A stretch of 64,000 nucleotides of DNA from Asterias amurensis (lineage: Eukaryota; Echinodermata; Asteroidea; Forcipulatida; Asteriidae). A model generated the notes under the pieces. That model had not been told where the DNA came from and ran no database searches. It worked only from the letters and a program-made list of their open reading frames with translations. The position numbers were made by a program, and so were the translations under genes. This document shows positions 47,301 to 62,300 of the stretch, piece after piece. The stretch lies in contig NC_092650.1 of assembly GCF_032118995.1 (NCBI RefSeq), positions 23,570,001 through 23,634,000 of the forward strand. Reading direction: 5' to 3'. Each line of letters begins with the position of its first letter. Within the stretch, counting starts at the first letter, position 1.

Positions 47301-50300
47301 GTACTTTACTTTCTGCTTAATCTAAAAAATAAAAAGTAAGAATGTAGTACGTTTTTATATCAAGCAGCCATATCAAGGAAATTTCACAGGTTGTCGAGGA
47401 AGACATTCAATTCCCATAAAAAGTGAAAAGGAAAACGATTTTCTCGTGTCTTCGTGCACAAAACTAGGCACAAAGACTACCCAATAATGGCGTGCAGCGC
47501 ATGGCAGCACCCAGCACTTGCGCGCCTGGATCGGTCTATTCTGGAAAAAATATTGGGTATTTGAAAAGCAGCATTTATCAAGAATATCGTGAATGTACTG
47601 AAGCAGTTGATTCCACCTCTTGTTCCGTTGGAGTTATCCAAATTATATGATGACGCTCAAGGTTAGCAGCACTCTCTGTCTCAACTGCAAACGTTCCTAC
47701 AGTCGGGGAGCTACAGTCGACCTAAATGTGAGAAGATAATATCGACCAATAACGATTAAATTGTACCTTTAAAATTGAAGCCAATTTATGAACGCATAAG
47801 GGGACACTTTATAAGCCTGATCAAAACGTAAGACAGAACTTTAACAATCTTTTTAATATAGTGAATCTTGGGCGCCAAACACAAAACAGAGAGCAGTTTG
47901 TAGGCACATCAAGAAGAGTTGTTTTGTCGTTAAAATAATGACAAACTTATAGAAGATCGTTACCGGCCAAATTAACCATTGTACCTGTGCAATTTGTGAC
48001 TGGTATCCAGTTCATGTTTGCCTAACAGGAGAACTTTTAAGCAATATCTTTTTAGTTTTAGCAGCCATTTAAAATTTGGCCAGGACATTCTGAAGCATTA
48101 TATCAATGCTTCTCTAATGTTTCCGAATACAAGTTGCGCCATTATCTCGTAATAAGAAAAACTTGCCAAAAGACAAGACCTTGCATGAATAAGTTTCATC
48201 CCGGGTTGCGCTACGATCTAAGAATCAATAGTGATGTCACTTACAAGAAATTCTGCTGACTTTGCTTCAGTACAGAGACCAGCCTGGTTACATGCTACCA
48301 CTGTGATGACGTAGCGACTTCCTTCATGTAAGGTCAAATTGGTGAAGGTGTGGTCTACCTCGCTTCCAGCAATCTGTTTAAATAAAATAAAAAATTGCTT
48401 TTTAATTTAAACATACTCTTAATATACACTATTGATAATTGTCAAAGACCAGTCTTCTCACTTGGTGTATCTCAACATATGCATAAAATAACAAAGCTTA
48501 TAACCAACATGATCATGTTGAGGTTATTTGTTAGCGAGTAATGTGACTTAAAGAAAAGTAACATGGACACTATAATGAACACACTAATCAAAGAATGATG
48601 AATGATTGGGTTGCTTTATGTTCGAAACTTTGACAAAATAAGGTTCAACAGAGTCCTCTATTTTTATGTTCCTTAATGTTAACCTTTGCTCAAAAACAAC
48701 CTTTTTTATTCCGAGACATTACCTTGATGGTTGGAATGTTAACATCTCCATTATGGTGTGTGCTCACTGAAACGTATTGGTCCGTTATGCCACTCTCTAC
48801 GTCAACGAACTTCCAGACGAATCGAATGACGTCACAGAGAACCTAAGGGTATAGAATGGTTTCTGATGAAATTTCTTAAGAGACTAAAATGTTGTGAAGA
48901 AATAATTCTTTCAAATAAGGCCTGAATTCTTTCCTTTTTTCTCCAACAGCAAACCTACAAATCCAATTAATTGTTTATCACTGAATTGTTTAATAGGTTT
49001 TTAATCAAACTTCTTTTCATCAACTGTAATCTCCTTAGCCTGGAAATTTGTTCAAGAAGCTATTTTATTTTTTCCTCAAGGGTAAATATGCACTATATGA
49101 AAAAATTACCTTGGTATGTCATACTTTTATGGATATCAACATTGGGAAAATTTATTTGTTCATATTTTACATGATTTAATTGAACTAAAATACATAATAA
49201 GAGACCATCAAAACATTCCTACTAAAGCCTCCTGAAACTCTGAAATACAAACATTTTTAATAAAAGTTTTACCATAGAGCAAGGTTTTACCTGAGTGTTT
49301 CTAAAGACTATCCCCCAGTGTTCATATTTTACATTAATTAATTAATTGGACTATTGGATTAATAAGAGACGATACAAAATTTCACAACAAAGCCTCCTTT
49401 GATTATTGATACAAATGTATTTTTATTACCTGAGTGTTTCTGACGACTACCCCGACTGTTCCGTCAATGGTTGGTTCCTGAATCACTTCAGGTGGGCTTG
49501 AATCTACACGGAACCCATTGGACGTAGATTCACTCCACATACCAAGCCCATTATACGCACGGACTGTGATGTAGATATCAGTATTTTCTAGCATCTGATC
49601 TGACTCCGACAGGAACATCAGAGCAGATTGTGACAGCTCAATACGTGTTGATGAAAGGATATCAGCCGAGCCTGGTGTGGTACCAGCTCGCCATTCATAG
49701 TGTGATAGGCTGGAATGGGGATCATGGAAACCCCACCAATGTGCAGAGAGCTGCCTCCTGTAAAACAAGCAATACAACTTGTTATACCTCGGTAACAAAA
49801 TCTGAAGTTTGATTGGTCGAGAACAAATCACGTGCCGTGCAACAAATACACATGTACCATGGCTGCACAGCGCGGTGGGTAACATGAGTGATGTTAACAG
49901 GTGTACATCACCTTGATCGTTCCCACCGTTGGTCGATTTCCGGTGCATAGTACGAAACGGCCGCGGGTTCGAGGGAACAGTGAAGAAAGGTTTCTTATTT
50001 GAACAACTGTTCGTCTGCTTATTAAGCTCGTCGTTATATGTTTGAAGATGACAACAGAACTTTGAGAAGAAGAATAATCATGTTAACAAGGTATAACAAA
50101 AACAATTGTTGCATGCTGTGATTGGGGTCCATGGGTTCTGTACACCCTCGGGGGAAAATGGCACTACGTCTCGAGTGCCATTTCCCCCTCGGGTGTACAA
50201 AACGCCGTGAAGCCCGTCACTCTGGTGTTTGCTTTTAAACTTGCCATTAAACTTGCAATCAGGGTTGAATTGCGTGTTTTTGTATGCTCAACATTATTGT

Positions 50301-53300
50301 TTCTATCAGTAAACAGAAGTACTTGGTCAATGTCCAGTATTGTCAAATGAGCAATTTATCTAAATAAATTAGTAGTTTTGTTTTCTTTCAATTAAAGTGT
50401 ACATCGATCATTTCCCTGCAAAAGATTCGTGACCTTATTGCGACACTCATCTTTTTTTAAGAGCCGAGTGGTAACTTTTTTTAAATTGCTTTCCTATATA
50501 GAATTTTAACGGTATAACCTGTGATTCTTTTCCAATTTCTGGATGAAATAAGCAAAGTCAAACTCGAGAAGGAAACCAACCTTGACGACTGAAAGCTGAT
50601 ATCGCCACCACCGGGGCTCCCATCATAGACGCGACCTACCAACGGGGGCGAATCATCAACCAGTACCCCATCAGATGTCACTGAAGTACACAGATCAGCA
50701 GCGTTACAGGCCGTCACAGTTACATAGTATGTGAAACCTGGCACAAGGTTCAGGTTGTCAGCTTTAACCTCTAAAAAAAGAAAATATTTCAAAAACTTAA
50801 GCTTACAAAGACACTGGACACTATTGGTAATTGACAAAGACCAGTCTTCTCACTTAATGTACATGTATCTCAACATATGCATAAAATAACAAGTGAAAAT
50901 TTGAGCTCCCTATTACTCGTCACCAAGTAAGGTTTTATGCTAATAATTATTTTGAGTAATTACCAACAGTGTCCACTGCCTTTAACGCCCAAAACAAATC
51001 AGTTACAATACGTGGAAAACACTATTTTACTCGCTTTAAACAATTTGATACGCTGGACATACAAAGAACGTAGGCCTTCACTTGGCAATGTGTGTGCTAT
51101 AGATTGGACTGGTAAAAAAATCAGTTTAATTTTAAAGCTTTGATTTTTAACATTTGTGAGAAAAAGTTATATAATAAACAAAGTTTACTTATTGGCAATG
51201 ATGTATTTTGAATACGAGGCTTTTACATTGTCAATCCTTTTTTCATGGAACTCATTTGTATAAATTGTGATAGCTGAATGTCAACTATCATCGTGGTGCA
51301 CTTAAATTCGAGTCAATGCATTTACAATGATTTGATCTTCCTTTTTTTACCAGTATCCATTCCGATGTTCTGCTCTGATATGACGTCGCTACATCCTTTA
51401 CAAGTCCCTGCTCTCCACGAATAACCAATGAGGGCGCTATGGGGGTCATGAAACCCTTCCCAGAATGCACTTATTGTCTTCCGGTCCTCCTGGAAGTCAC
51501 GATCTCTGTGATTGGATGATGCGAGAGAGCGATCTCCATCGAAGACATGACCTGCCACTGGAGGGCTCTCGTCTACCGTGAAGGCACCGAACGCCTTTAA
51601 CGTGATCAACCCAACATGATTGATGGCCTAAAAAAATTGTAACCAAAATTACTTGTACAAAATCAGTTTTCTCAATGAAAATCTTCTTCTATAAATACAT
51701 TATTAATTGATTTTCTTGTATTTGAATCACTTTTTTTTCCAAGTAAATCTGACCTAACTATTGCTGCAATTACCTTTATAGAAATGAAATACGAGTGACC
51801 TTCATGAAGGGTCAAAGGTTGTGAAGGGTCAGTGACTCCAGACTCTGAGTCCTCTCTGGTGAATGGCATGACATCAGCATGACCTGGATGTGAACCCACG
51901 GCCCACTCAAAGTATGAGATGCCACTTTCTACATCTGAAAAAACATTCTCCCAGCTGTGATGAAATAATTTTTAAAAATCATACTATAATCAAATTTCAA
52001 AGTGTACAAATTGGACTGCCTAGATCATTATAGTTCCATATTTAATTGATCATTGAATATTTGTTGTTAACAATGGCAATTTTGTTCAAGAGTGCTCAAC
52101 TGTTAAAGTGATAGTATTGCCTCCAGATAAGGCGCTTTGAGCTATAAAAAACATTAACTTTGAAATGAAATATGGTGGACAGTATATTTTAAAGTGCTTA
52201 AATAATATAATGATTCCGAAATTTTGTGTGTTTGTTTGCAATTTTTGGACAGAACATGGGCAGCTAGTTTGTGGTATTAAACTCTTTATTCAATAAAATG
52301 TTTTGGGGTTTTTTTTTCCAATCACCTCACCTCGCCTCGCCTTGCTTTAGTTTTGAAAAGACATTGTCCTTCAGGTCCAGTTTTGCAAAAACAAAATTCA
52401 CAGTTTATGGGGGTTATTTTTAGCATCTGACTAGCCTAAGTTTTTGTTTCACTTTGTAAGCAACTCATTTGTAGCATTACCTATTTATGGATACGACCGA
52501 CCATGTTTTGTCTCTTTAATAACCGAAATAAATAAATAAATGGACTTTCACTTGAAAAATCCTTGAAAATGAAAAACAGGATTGCAACAAAAAATTAAAG
52601 ACACTTTTCTGTTCACCAACTTACCTTGGTGAGACAGATGTTGTGGACATAAGGAAGCTGCCCCCAATGTCTAATGTGTAGACATCACTCACAGTCGGTG
52701 ATGTTGTGTCGATCATAATTGCGTCAGACGATGATTTTGTAGATAAACCAACAAAATCAGTTGCTAAAAAGAGCAAAAGTATTGTCATCAATATTTGAGA
52801 AGATTGTTAATACTTCATTGTTATATTGCAGGTGTATTAAACATTATCTTCCAGTACGCACTAATCCACCAATCAGAAGCTTGAACTACTGAGGCGATAA
52901 AAACATATATGCTTTGACATCTGTTTTATATCCTACTTCCTCTGTTTTGATTACACATTGCGTATTGTGAATTGTCATTTTGTCAGGCTCCGTATACGAA
53001 CAGTGCATTCTAAACTTTGTGCGCGTGAACTAACGCTCTGAAGTTTAAAATTTTGCACGTTGCAAGTGAGACTGGAAGATATATTCGTTTTCGTTGGATA
53101 TGGGACGCAGAAGCGCTATATTTTTTCGTATTCCACTTGCGCTTGTGTGATAACTTATATAATTAAAATATTAAATGATTGCGTCTTAAATGGGGATTCA
53201 TAATATACAACCAGTCATTTGCTGGATTATGGGTGCATTTTGGGAATCAAAGAATAAAGTAGATATTACATATTATTTAATTTACATTTCACTCATTTTT

Positions 53301-56300
53301 AAGGATTTTTGGTACCTTTTGTAGATCAAGTTTTTGGCCAAGACAGGAACCCCCGACAAAAAGATCATTGTTAATTACCTCTAATGACTGCATAGTAGGC
53401 GTGTCCATTCTGTAACCTCAAGTTGTGTATGATGATGCTGTTAGCAATACCGACACGGGTGAAGTCTTGGACATCGTTTCCACCTGGCATTGATCCTGTA
53501 AACATTCACAACCATCGTTTAGGTTTAAATTCACATTACTTATTTAAAGACACTGGACACTATTGGTAATTGTCAAAGACCAGTATTATCACTTGGTGTA
53601 TCCCAACAAATGCATAAAATTTGGGCTCAATTGGTTATCCAGTTTGCAAGAGAACAATGAAAGAAAAACACTATTGTTGTATTACTTTGTGTGCTTTTAC
53701 TATTTTAGATGCATTATAAAATGCTTCAGCTGAAGTCTTTTATTATTTGAGTAAAGAAGTTAAGTTTCTCAAAAATTACCTTACTTCCAGAGGGAGCAGT
53801 TTCTCACAATGTTTTATACTATCAACAGCTCGAGCTTCGTTGCTCGTTACCAAGTAAGTTTTTACGCTAACAATTATTTTGAGTAATTACCAATAGTGTT
53901 TAGTGCCTTTAATTTAGACAAAAGGTATTTCAAATAATTGGTTTCAATAGATATCAACATGCATATTGGTAAACCACAAGGATCTCATATTAGAATCTCA
54001 CCGATTGCATACTCGTAGTACTTGACTCCAGAATGATGGCGTGCTAAGCCGTGTTCCTCAACATCACTAAAAGACTCCCATTGTATAACCAGCTCAGAAG
54101 TCGAACTCTAATTGCCACAAAGATACAAATAAGTTTTACACCGAAACATTTGTTTCAGTCTTAAAGTCAATATCGATTTACCTTAATAACAATAATTACC
54201 ATAAGTAGGGTTTGAAACTTTGCATGGTGGAATTTGCAGTAAAACTATGTAATGAATATCTCTAAATGACCCGGTAACTCATTTAGAGATAGTCATTACA
54301 TTGTGTTACCGCAAACCTTTCCATATAATAATTACCATAACTTGTTTAAAGGATTTCTGTACTTTTTGTAACACAAAACACATTGTCAACAGATTTACAT
54401 TAAACTTACACCGTTTGAAGATAGTGGTAGTAGAAAGCTTACCTTAAAATATTAGTTGCTGAGGTACAGTAGTTTTTTGAGAAATTAGTAAAACAATGTC
54501 ACAAAAATATGTTTAAATAATTTCCGTCTCCTGAGACGAATAATTATTTTCTTAGTTTTACTCTTTTCTCAACAATTAAAGCACTTCAGCAAGGGAAGCT
54601 TTCTACCATCATTATCTTCAAATTGATGAGTGAGTAATCTGTGGACATTGTGTATTGTGTCCTATAAAAACTACCCACCAGACCCTTTAAGATCCAAGAA
54701 GCTTGTTATATCTCTTTTATCAATTAATTTGCAAAGTTTAAACAGACAATGATACAAGAACCACATTACATGGTTCTTAAAGTTTGAAGAATTATTTTTT
54801 CCCCTATAGGAAAACAATGTAAAGAATAGAAGATGTATGGAAACTCAAACAATACTTCATTTAATCACTCACAGATGAAATACACTATTCATCGGACACG
54901 CACAACTGTTGTGGTGCCACCTTGGCTAGTTCTGTCATGTTGGGTGGGCTTGCTAAACCCTGTCAAGTTGTTCCTTTTATGACCATGCACTTTTTTTTCC
55001 AGGGTTTTCCCAGGGTTTCCTTTTGAAATGGGCGGGGTTCCCATATTCAACCAATCAAACTCAAATAATACAGGTAGTTTTTTTTGTCTTGTGTTTGTTT
55101 TCTTTTCCACAGAGGAAATTATTTATTCAAACTTAGCAAAACTCCTCAATTTACGAATTATCTGGCAAGTAGATACACACATGGTGTTACCGCAAACCAA
55201 ATACATATTGATACCTCACCATGCAATGCCTCAAATCCTATATACCTGGTAGTTGTTATGACTGCTCCAGCCAATCCAAACAGAGCCAGGTGTCGGCGGT
55301 GTCGTATCAATGACAACCCCGTCGCTACAGCTGGACACTGACGGCAGAGCTTCCGACCATTTCTCATGCTCTAGTGTGACTTCATCAGCGTGAATGCAGA
55401 TGCGGTAACGTTCGCCGTGCTCGAGCGATAAACCATGGACATTCACAAACTCTTTATCTAAAGCAAGAATCGTTTAGTCAAGAACAATGCTCGTTAAAAT
55501 TGTTTTTCTTTAAAGCACCATTAAAAGTGTTTGAGACCTCTTGTAGATCCAGTTTTTTGGCCATGACAAGAATCCCTACTCACTGGAAAGTCACAGAGCA
55601 ATGTTTTCTTGAGAAAAACATTTCACGAGACTTTACACAACTGCGCAACGTTAATGGCGCAAGGAGATTCGCATTAATACGTTGTTTATATGCTCAAATA
55701 ATTGACGTCTCGTGAGGAGAAAATGAATTTGTTACATTGTTTTACTCATTTCTCAAAATTACAGAACTTCAGCAAGATATATTTTACGGGAAGCTTTCTA
55801 CCATGATAATCTTCAAACCAAGTAAGTTTAATTAAACCTGTGGACTTATATGTCCACAGATATATGTTGCATACCGAAACCCTTAAAGGCAGTGAACACT
55901 TTTGGTGATGTAGTTTTCGAGAAAGAAGTAATTTTCCACGACTTTGATTTCGAGACCTCAGATTTAGAATTTGAGGTTTCGAAATCAAGCACCTAAAAGC
56001 ACACAACTTCGTGTGATAAGGATGTTTTTTTTCTTTCATAGTTATCTCGCAACTTCGACGACCAATAGAGCTCAAACTTTCACAGGTTTGTTATTTTATG
56101 CATATGCTGAGATACACCAAGTGAGAAGACTGGTCTTTGACAGTTACCAATAGTGTCCAGTGTCTTTGAAAATAGCAGCAATGTGAGACGTAAAAAAAAT
56201 TTTTTCCACTTACCTGTGTTTCCACAACCTACAGCCATCGGATGTTCACAAGGGTAGTTCAAGCCAATGTCTAAGTCACCGAAATCGGCAGATCCTGTAT

Positions 56301-59300
56301 CTTTAACCGCTGCCCAGACGTAGTTCCTGTGACGTAATGAAGGCCAGACTGCTGATAGGACGGTTGTTGATGAGATGTAGTTCGCATCGGCTTCAAGCCA
56401 CAGAGCATTCTGTTCTAAGTTCACTTCGTCTTTAGGGAGAGAGGAAATCATTTTTAAGTTTTAGTTATTTTGAAATGTTACTTCATCTAGTGGAGAAAAA
56501 AGACATTTGGAGCTCTTAGTTGTTGTATTAACATTCATAAATACATATACATACATACATACATACAACATAATTGTTATATACCGACATTCCATCGAGA
56601 TCACAGCGGTTTGTGATGATACAATCCAAAGCAATACAAATCGGAATGAAACTATATACAAACAGCAAACAATCAATAATGGGAAAAGGTGTGTTATCAA
56701 GTTTTTCTTAAAAAATGTTTGTGCAGACCGGAGTGTATAGGTGAGAGATTGTTCCATAATAATGTTGCAACAAAGGAAAATTATCTGTCAGCGACTGATT
56801 TGAGTGCCCAGCATGAATTTTGGTATCTAATTTATTATCTAATGTAAATTATCATCTCTTTATGAGCATGGAGTGTGGCAGTGTGGTTCTGATAGAAGTA
56901 TGTGGGTATTAAAGTTTGATCACGTCTGCCAAAGCCCTGCAAGCTTTAATTAAGGTGATTTTGTATTGCCATTATACAATTCCTGTATCAAATATTTAAA
57001 TGAGTTTTTGGTCAATCAATCATAGCCTCCTTCAAGTTGCTAGTATTGAGACTGTTTGACGTTTGGTACCGAGTCACACTGCTTTAACGTGTGAATGGGG
57101 CCCAACGCGTAAGAATCTACATGCAAATTTTTATTGTTATTATTCTAAGTTATAGTCATAGCCTCCTAGAAAGTTCCAATTCCCCATGGTTAAGGTCGGA
57201 ACTTACGGTCTGAGTCGATGACAACATGCGGTTTAACAATCACCACATCGTCACAATCCACGACCTCGGTGCTCACTATGGATGAAAGTCCAGCTTTGTT
57301 GTAGCCTCTCACAGCCATACGGAGACACGTGTCGTGGTCGAGTTGTCCATCCAACGATGCAGTGAATCGGGCCTTTAAAAATTAAAAACAGTATTTAAAA
57401 AAATCCAAACAATTTCTTGTAGTGTTAACGTTGACTTTTTCACTTTTCTTACTGAAGCGACTGAAGTTCTCAACAAACAAACATTTAAAAAGAAGTTTCA
57501 ACATACCGTCTCACCAATGATGTTCAAATCATCGATGCGTTTCCATTCACTCAGTATGGCACTGTGTTCCCCCTTCTCAGCGATAGTCCACTCGTAGAAA
57601 TCCATCAACTCTAACTGTCTATCATGGTCGATGTACGCATGCTCAAATGTCTGGAAGGCCACGTGGAGATTTGTACTTGTTGAATCTGTCTCGATGTCAT
57701 TGATTGTGACGTCACCTACAACAGGCGGCTGGGAGAGTACCCAGAACCCGTCACTTATCATAGGCTGAAAGCAGACACTCCCATGGCAGAATTGAACCTG
57801 TGCCAAACACAAACAGTACGGTTATTTATAAATAAGTACATACACCATTTTTTCCCCCAGTTATCAGTGTTGAATTGAATGCCCTGACTTCAGACAACCA
57901 AAAGGCTAACAGGGACTCGGAGACCTCGACGAGGATGCCATCAAGTGGCTTGAAGTCACTCAATTATCAGTGTATTTTTTCCCATGTTCACCTTGGTTCA
58001 GATACCAAACGAAAGGTGTAGTGATGTTTTAAATCTGTTATTCCAATCCCTTTGTCTTGAGACTTTTGTTTTATCTCTATTTCCAAGATCCTGACAAATT
58101 AATTTCCTCAAAAGTTTTGAAATTCGATCCTTCTCGCTCTTTTTCTTTGTAGATTGGATCTTATAAAATCAAGGATAAATAAATGTTTTCTAAAGAAGAT
58201 TAATCATCAACAAAATTACTGAATCATCTGCATCATTATTTATTTCAAAACATAGTTCAATAAGTTTGTCTTTAAACAAACACTTGTTGACAATTTTCAA
58301 ACTAGAGTTATAGTTTTGAAATACTGGATTCTTGAAGGCAGGGTTTACTTTTGGTAAATACTGCACGAGTTAACTTGCCGTTTATATAATTCAACATTGT
58401 TAGAATAGAACCTCTTGAATGAGTAATTCTGTTTTAGAGAAAGATGTCATTTTTCACCCTATACATTTTAATGCGTGAAAGGCTCCAGGCATGAATTCTC
58501 AAGCATCAGCACAAATTTTGTTTATTTCAATATTTTCTTGCAAATTGGTTGACCAATCGATTGGGTTGTACCGAGTGGGAAACTGGTCTTCGAAGTAGAT
58601 AGATAGATAGATAGTTTGGTTTATGTTTGTTACACTCGTGGCCAATGGCAAAATTACAGTAAAAATTACAATTAAAACAAAAATAGTTTAGGCCTGCATA
58701 CAAAAACAGTTTACATATAAAAATTACACAAGTACCATGCCTGAAACTTTTGAGTTTTGATTACCTTTGATCTCAGACGTGCTCCGTCATGTAACCCAAG
58801 GCTTACATCCAAATGGTTGAACGCCATTCCTAGATCTTGATAGTCCAATAACGTGACCCACTCTGATGAGCTATTGTCCACATCTTAATAAAACCAAAAA
58901 ATATATCAGCATTAATAATTCAACAAAGGGTAAACACGACAACAGAAACAGTCGTTGATGAAACTGGAATTCTGAAAAGTAAATTTGAAATGTTTGTTAT
59001 AATTCTCATGCAACACATCTCAACTGGAATTTCAATGAGAGCTTTCCAAATGAGCCGGCATTTTGAGGAACATTTAAGTGGAACAGAATAAAACATTCCT
59101 TAATTGACTGTGAACCATTAACTTATAAAACACTCACATTATTTTCAAGGAGCCTAGCCAGATTCCTTAAAGGCACTGTACTGGACACTATTGGTAATTA
59201 CTCAAAATAATTGTTGACATAAAAACTTACTTGGTAACGAGCAATGGAGAGCTGTTGCTAGTATAAAACATTGTGAGAAACGACTCCCCCTGAAGTAACG

Positions 59301-62300
59301 TAGTTTTTTTGAAAGAGGTAATTTCTCACTCAAAAAATAAATACTTCAGCTGAAACCTTGTATTATACATAAGCACACAAAGCAATGCAACAAGGGTATT
59401 TTTTCATTATTCTCTTGCAACTTCGATGACCAATTGAGCCCAAATTGTCACAAGTTTTTAATTTGATGCATATGTTGGGATACACCAAGTGAGAATACTT
59501 GTCTTTGACAATTACCAAACGTATCCAGTGCCTTAAATTTAGTTGAGAAATTGTGTTTCTAAAGTATATAAATAAAGATAAGCTAAATAATACCATGTCG
59601 AGTCAGAATCTCATGTTCCACTGCCCATAAGACATTGGTTACAAAGGGCCGTAACATGACCGGGATGCTCCATCGGGCGGAGATACCAGACGTAGAGGGC
59701 TGGTATGTAATGTCATCCTCACAGGGTTGAGATGGGGCGGTTGCGTGATGAGATAACCCAGTGGGTGTGGTTACTGAAGAGGAATAGTTTAAGATTCAAG
59801 ATCAAAAATATTTATTGTCATGAACAAAAACATGAAATTTGTCTTCCCTGTGTAAAGGAGACTATACAATACATACAAGAAAGGCATAGCAAAAATATAA
59901 CGACAAGAGAAAAATTACAATTTATACACTAAAGATATGGGGAGCATGTAAAAGGTACAAAATATAGTTGTCCAAATATTAAGAATTAAGATGAAGATAA
60001 AAACCAACACAGATATAGTAAGTTACAATTATTACTGTCAGGATTTTTAAGACACTCCCCTCTACACATCTCTTCAGTCTACTGATGATGACTGGAGCTA
60101 GTCGAAACAATGAGACCATTGAGAACCCACTCCCCGGTAGTGAAGTTAATAGCAATCCTTTAAGTTAAAGTAGTAACCACAGCCAATTGTCTATACCTTC
60201 CGCCCAGGTAGTAGTTAAAAACCAGTACAGTTCTTTTTAGAACCGAGAAGTCTCCCCAACAATCCGATAAATCTACTCCGCGGTAGTAGAATACAGCAAG
60301 ACAGTTCTCTAAAGAACAAACACACAACCTGGCAAGTAGATACACACAACCAAATAGATATCGATACCTCATCAATCATGCAATGCCTTAAATCAAATTC
60401 CTCGAAGTTTCCTCGAATTTGATCTTGACACCTCAAATCAAATTCCATATTTATTTTAGACAATCCTTATTTCAGCCCTGCCTTACCCATTCTAATGGAA
60501 ATGATAATACTTGTAAAACATACCTTAAACATGTCTTAAAGGCAGTGGACACTATTGGTAATTACTCAAAATAATTGTTTGCATAAAACCTTATTTGGTA
60601 ACGAGTAATAGGGAGAGGTTGATAGTATAAAACACTGCGAGAAACGGCTCCCTCTGAAGTGATGTGGTTTTCGAGAAAGAATTAAGTTTCCTCGAATTTG
60701 ATTTTGAGACCTCAGGTTTAGAATTTGAGGTCTTGAAATCAAGCATCTGAAAGCACAGATGTGGGTGGTGTTGCTTTCTTTCTAATTATCTCACAACTTC
60801 GACAACCAATTGAGCTCAAATTTTCACAGGTTTGTTATTTTATGCATATGATGAGATACACCATGAGAAGACTGGTCTTTGACAATTACCAATAGTGTCC
60901 AGTGTCTTTAAAACCCAACAATTCTCTAAATTTAAGAATTAGCTCAAAATCTTACTGTTAGCAGGATCACATCCGAGTCCATCTTTGATCAATGCACCTT
61001 CTAGGAGTTGACCCTCTGGGATGACCTTGATACCGTCTGACGTCACGATGACGCTTCCAGTTTCAGATGTTGCCCGGACGGTGAGGTAATAGGTCTAATA
61101 AAAGTCCATTAAATAGTTGTCCACTGTTACAATTTGTTATAACAAAATTACAATTGGGCTGTGTATCTTATTTCGGCAAAGTCAACATTAATTGTGGTGT
61201 TGACTTATAAGGGCAGACATGTGGCATAGATTCAGCCCATCGAGTTACAAATAAATTCAATTCTTCTTAAAAAATGGTTTATTAAAACATAAATTGCAGT
61301 ATAAAAACTAAATTGCACAAAAACATCCAACAAAATGTGTAGTTCAGGATTTAATGAAACGATCAAAATTACGATATGGGGTTATTTAAAGGCAGTGGAC
61401 ACTATTGGTAATTACTCAAAATAATTATTGGCATAAAACCTCACTTGGTAATGAGTAATGGGGAGCTGCTGATATAGTATAAAACATTGTGAGAAACGGC
61501 TCCCTCTGAAATAACAGAGTTTTTGAGAAAGAAGTAATTTTCCACGAATTTGATTTCAAGACTTCAGATTTAGAATTTGACGTTCCGAAATCAAGCATCT
61601 GAAAGCACACAACTTCACTTGACGAGGGTGTTTTTTCTTCCATTATTATCTCGCAACTTCGATGACCAACTGAGCTCAAATTTTCACAGGGTTGTTTTTG
61701 TATGCATATGTTGAGATACACCAAGTGAGAGGACTAGTCTTTGACAATTACCAATAGTGTCCACTGTCCTTAACAACCATCCCGCATACGTCGCTTAATC
61801 ATTCAAAAGTTGGACCAAGGCTTTCATCACTCAATATTTCAATACTAACGCTACATCATTTACAAGGCATATCAGCTCTAGGTTTTACCATGAGTGGTGT
61901 CAGATCAAGTCCGTCTAACTCGTAGGACGTGGCATTGCCGACGTCAATGAAACCATTGCTGACGCCGTATGAACCATCTTCTCCTGTTCCTACGGCCACT
62001 TCATAATTGATGTCAAGATGGGGATGTTCAAATCCGAACCATTGAGCGGAGAGTTTTGACTGATCCATCTGTACATCGGTGTCCTTAACAACCTAGTTAT
62101 AAAAAATAAATTAAACATCTCTTATATCGTTGCGGTACCTGCTGCCAAAAACATAGGATTCGAACTGCCTATAGCTACCGGGCAACCTCAGTAGTCTAAA
62201 TGGTAAGACACGGCTCTAAAATTGCAAGAGTCGTGGGTTCGAATCCCACCCGAGTAACATGCCTGTGGGTTTTTTTTTCACAGGACTCGGGGAAAGTAGT

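Noticed and set aside
55231-55367. Overlapping short frames on both strands around exon 9
   Set aside because: They are other-frame reflections of the exon at 55246-55457, which alone fits splice sites and phases.
62180-62260. Possible second tRNA gene
   Set aside because: Box-like motifs only; the body recurs at 37777-37900 and the tail is TAA-rich, so it is a SINE.
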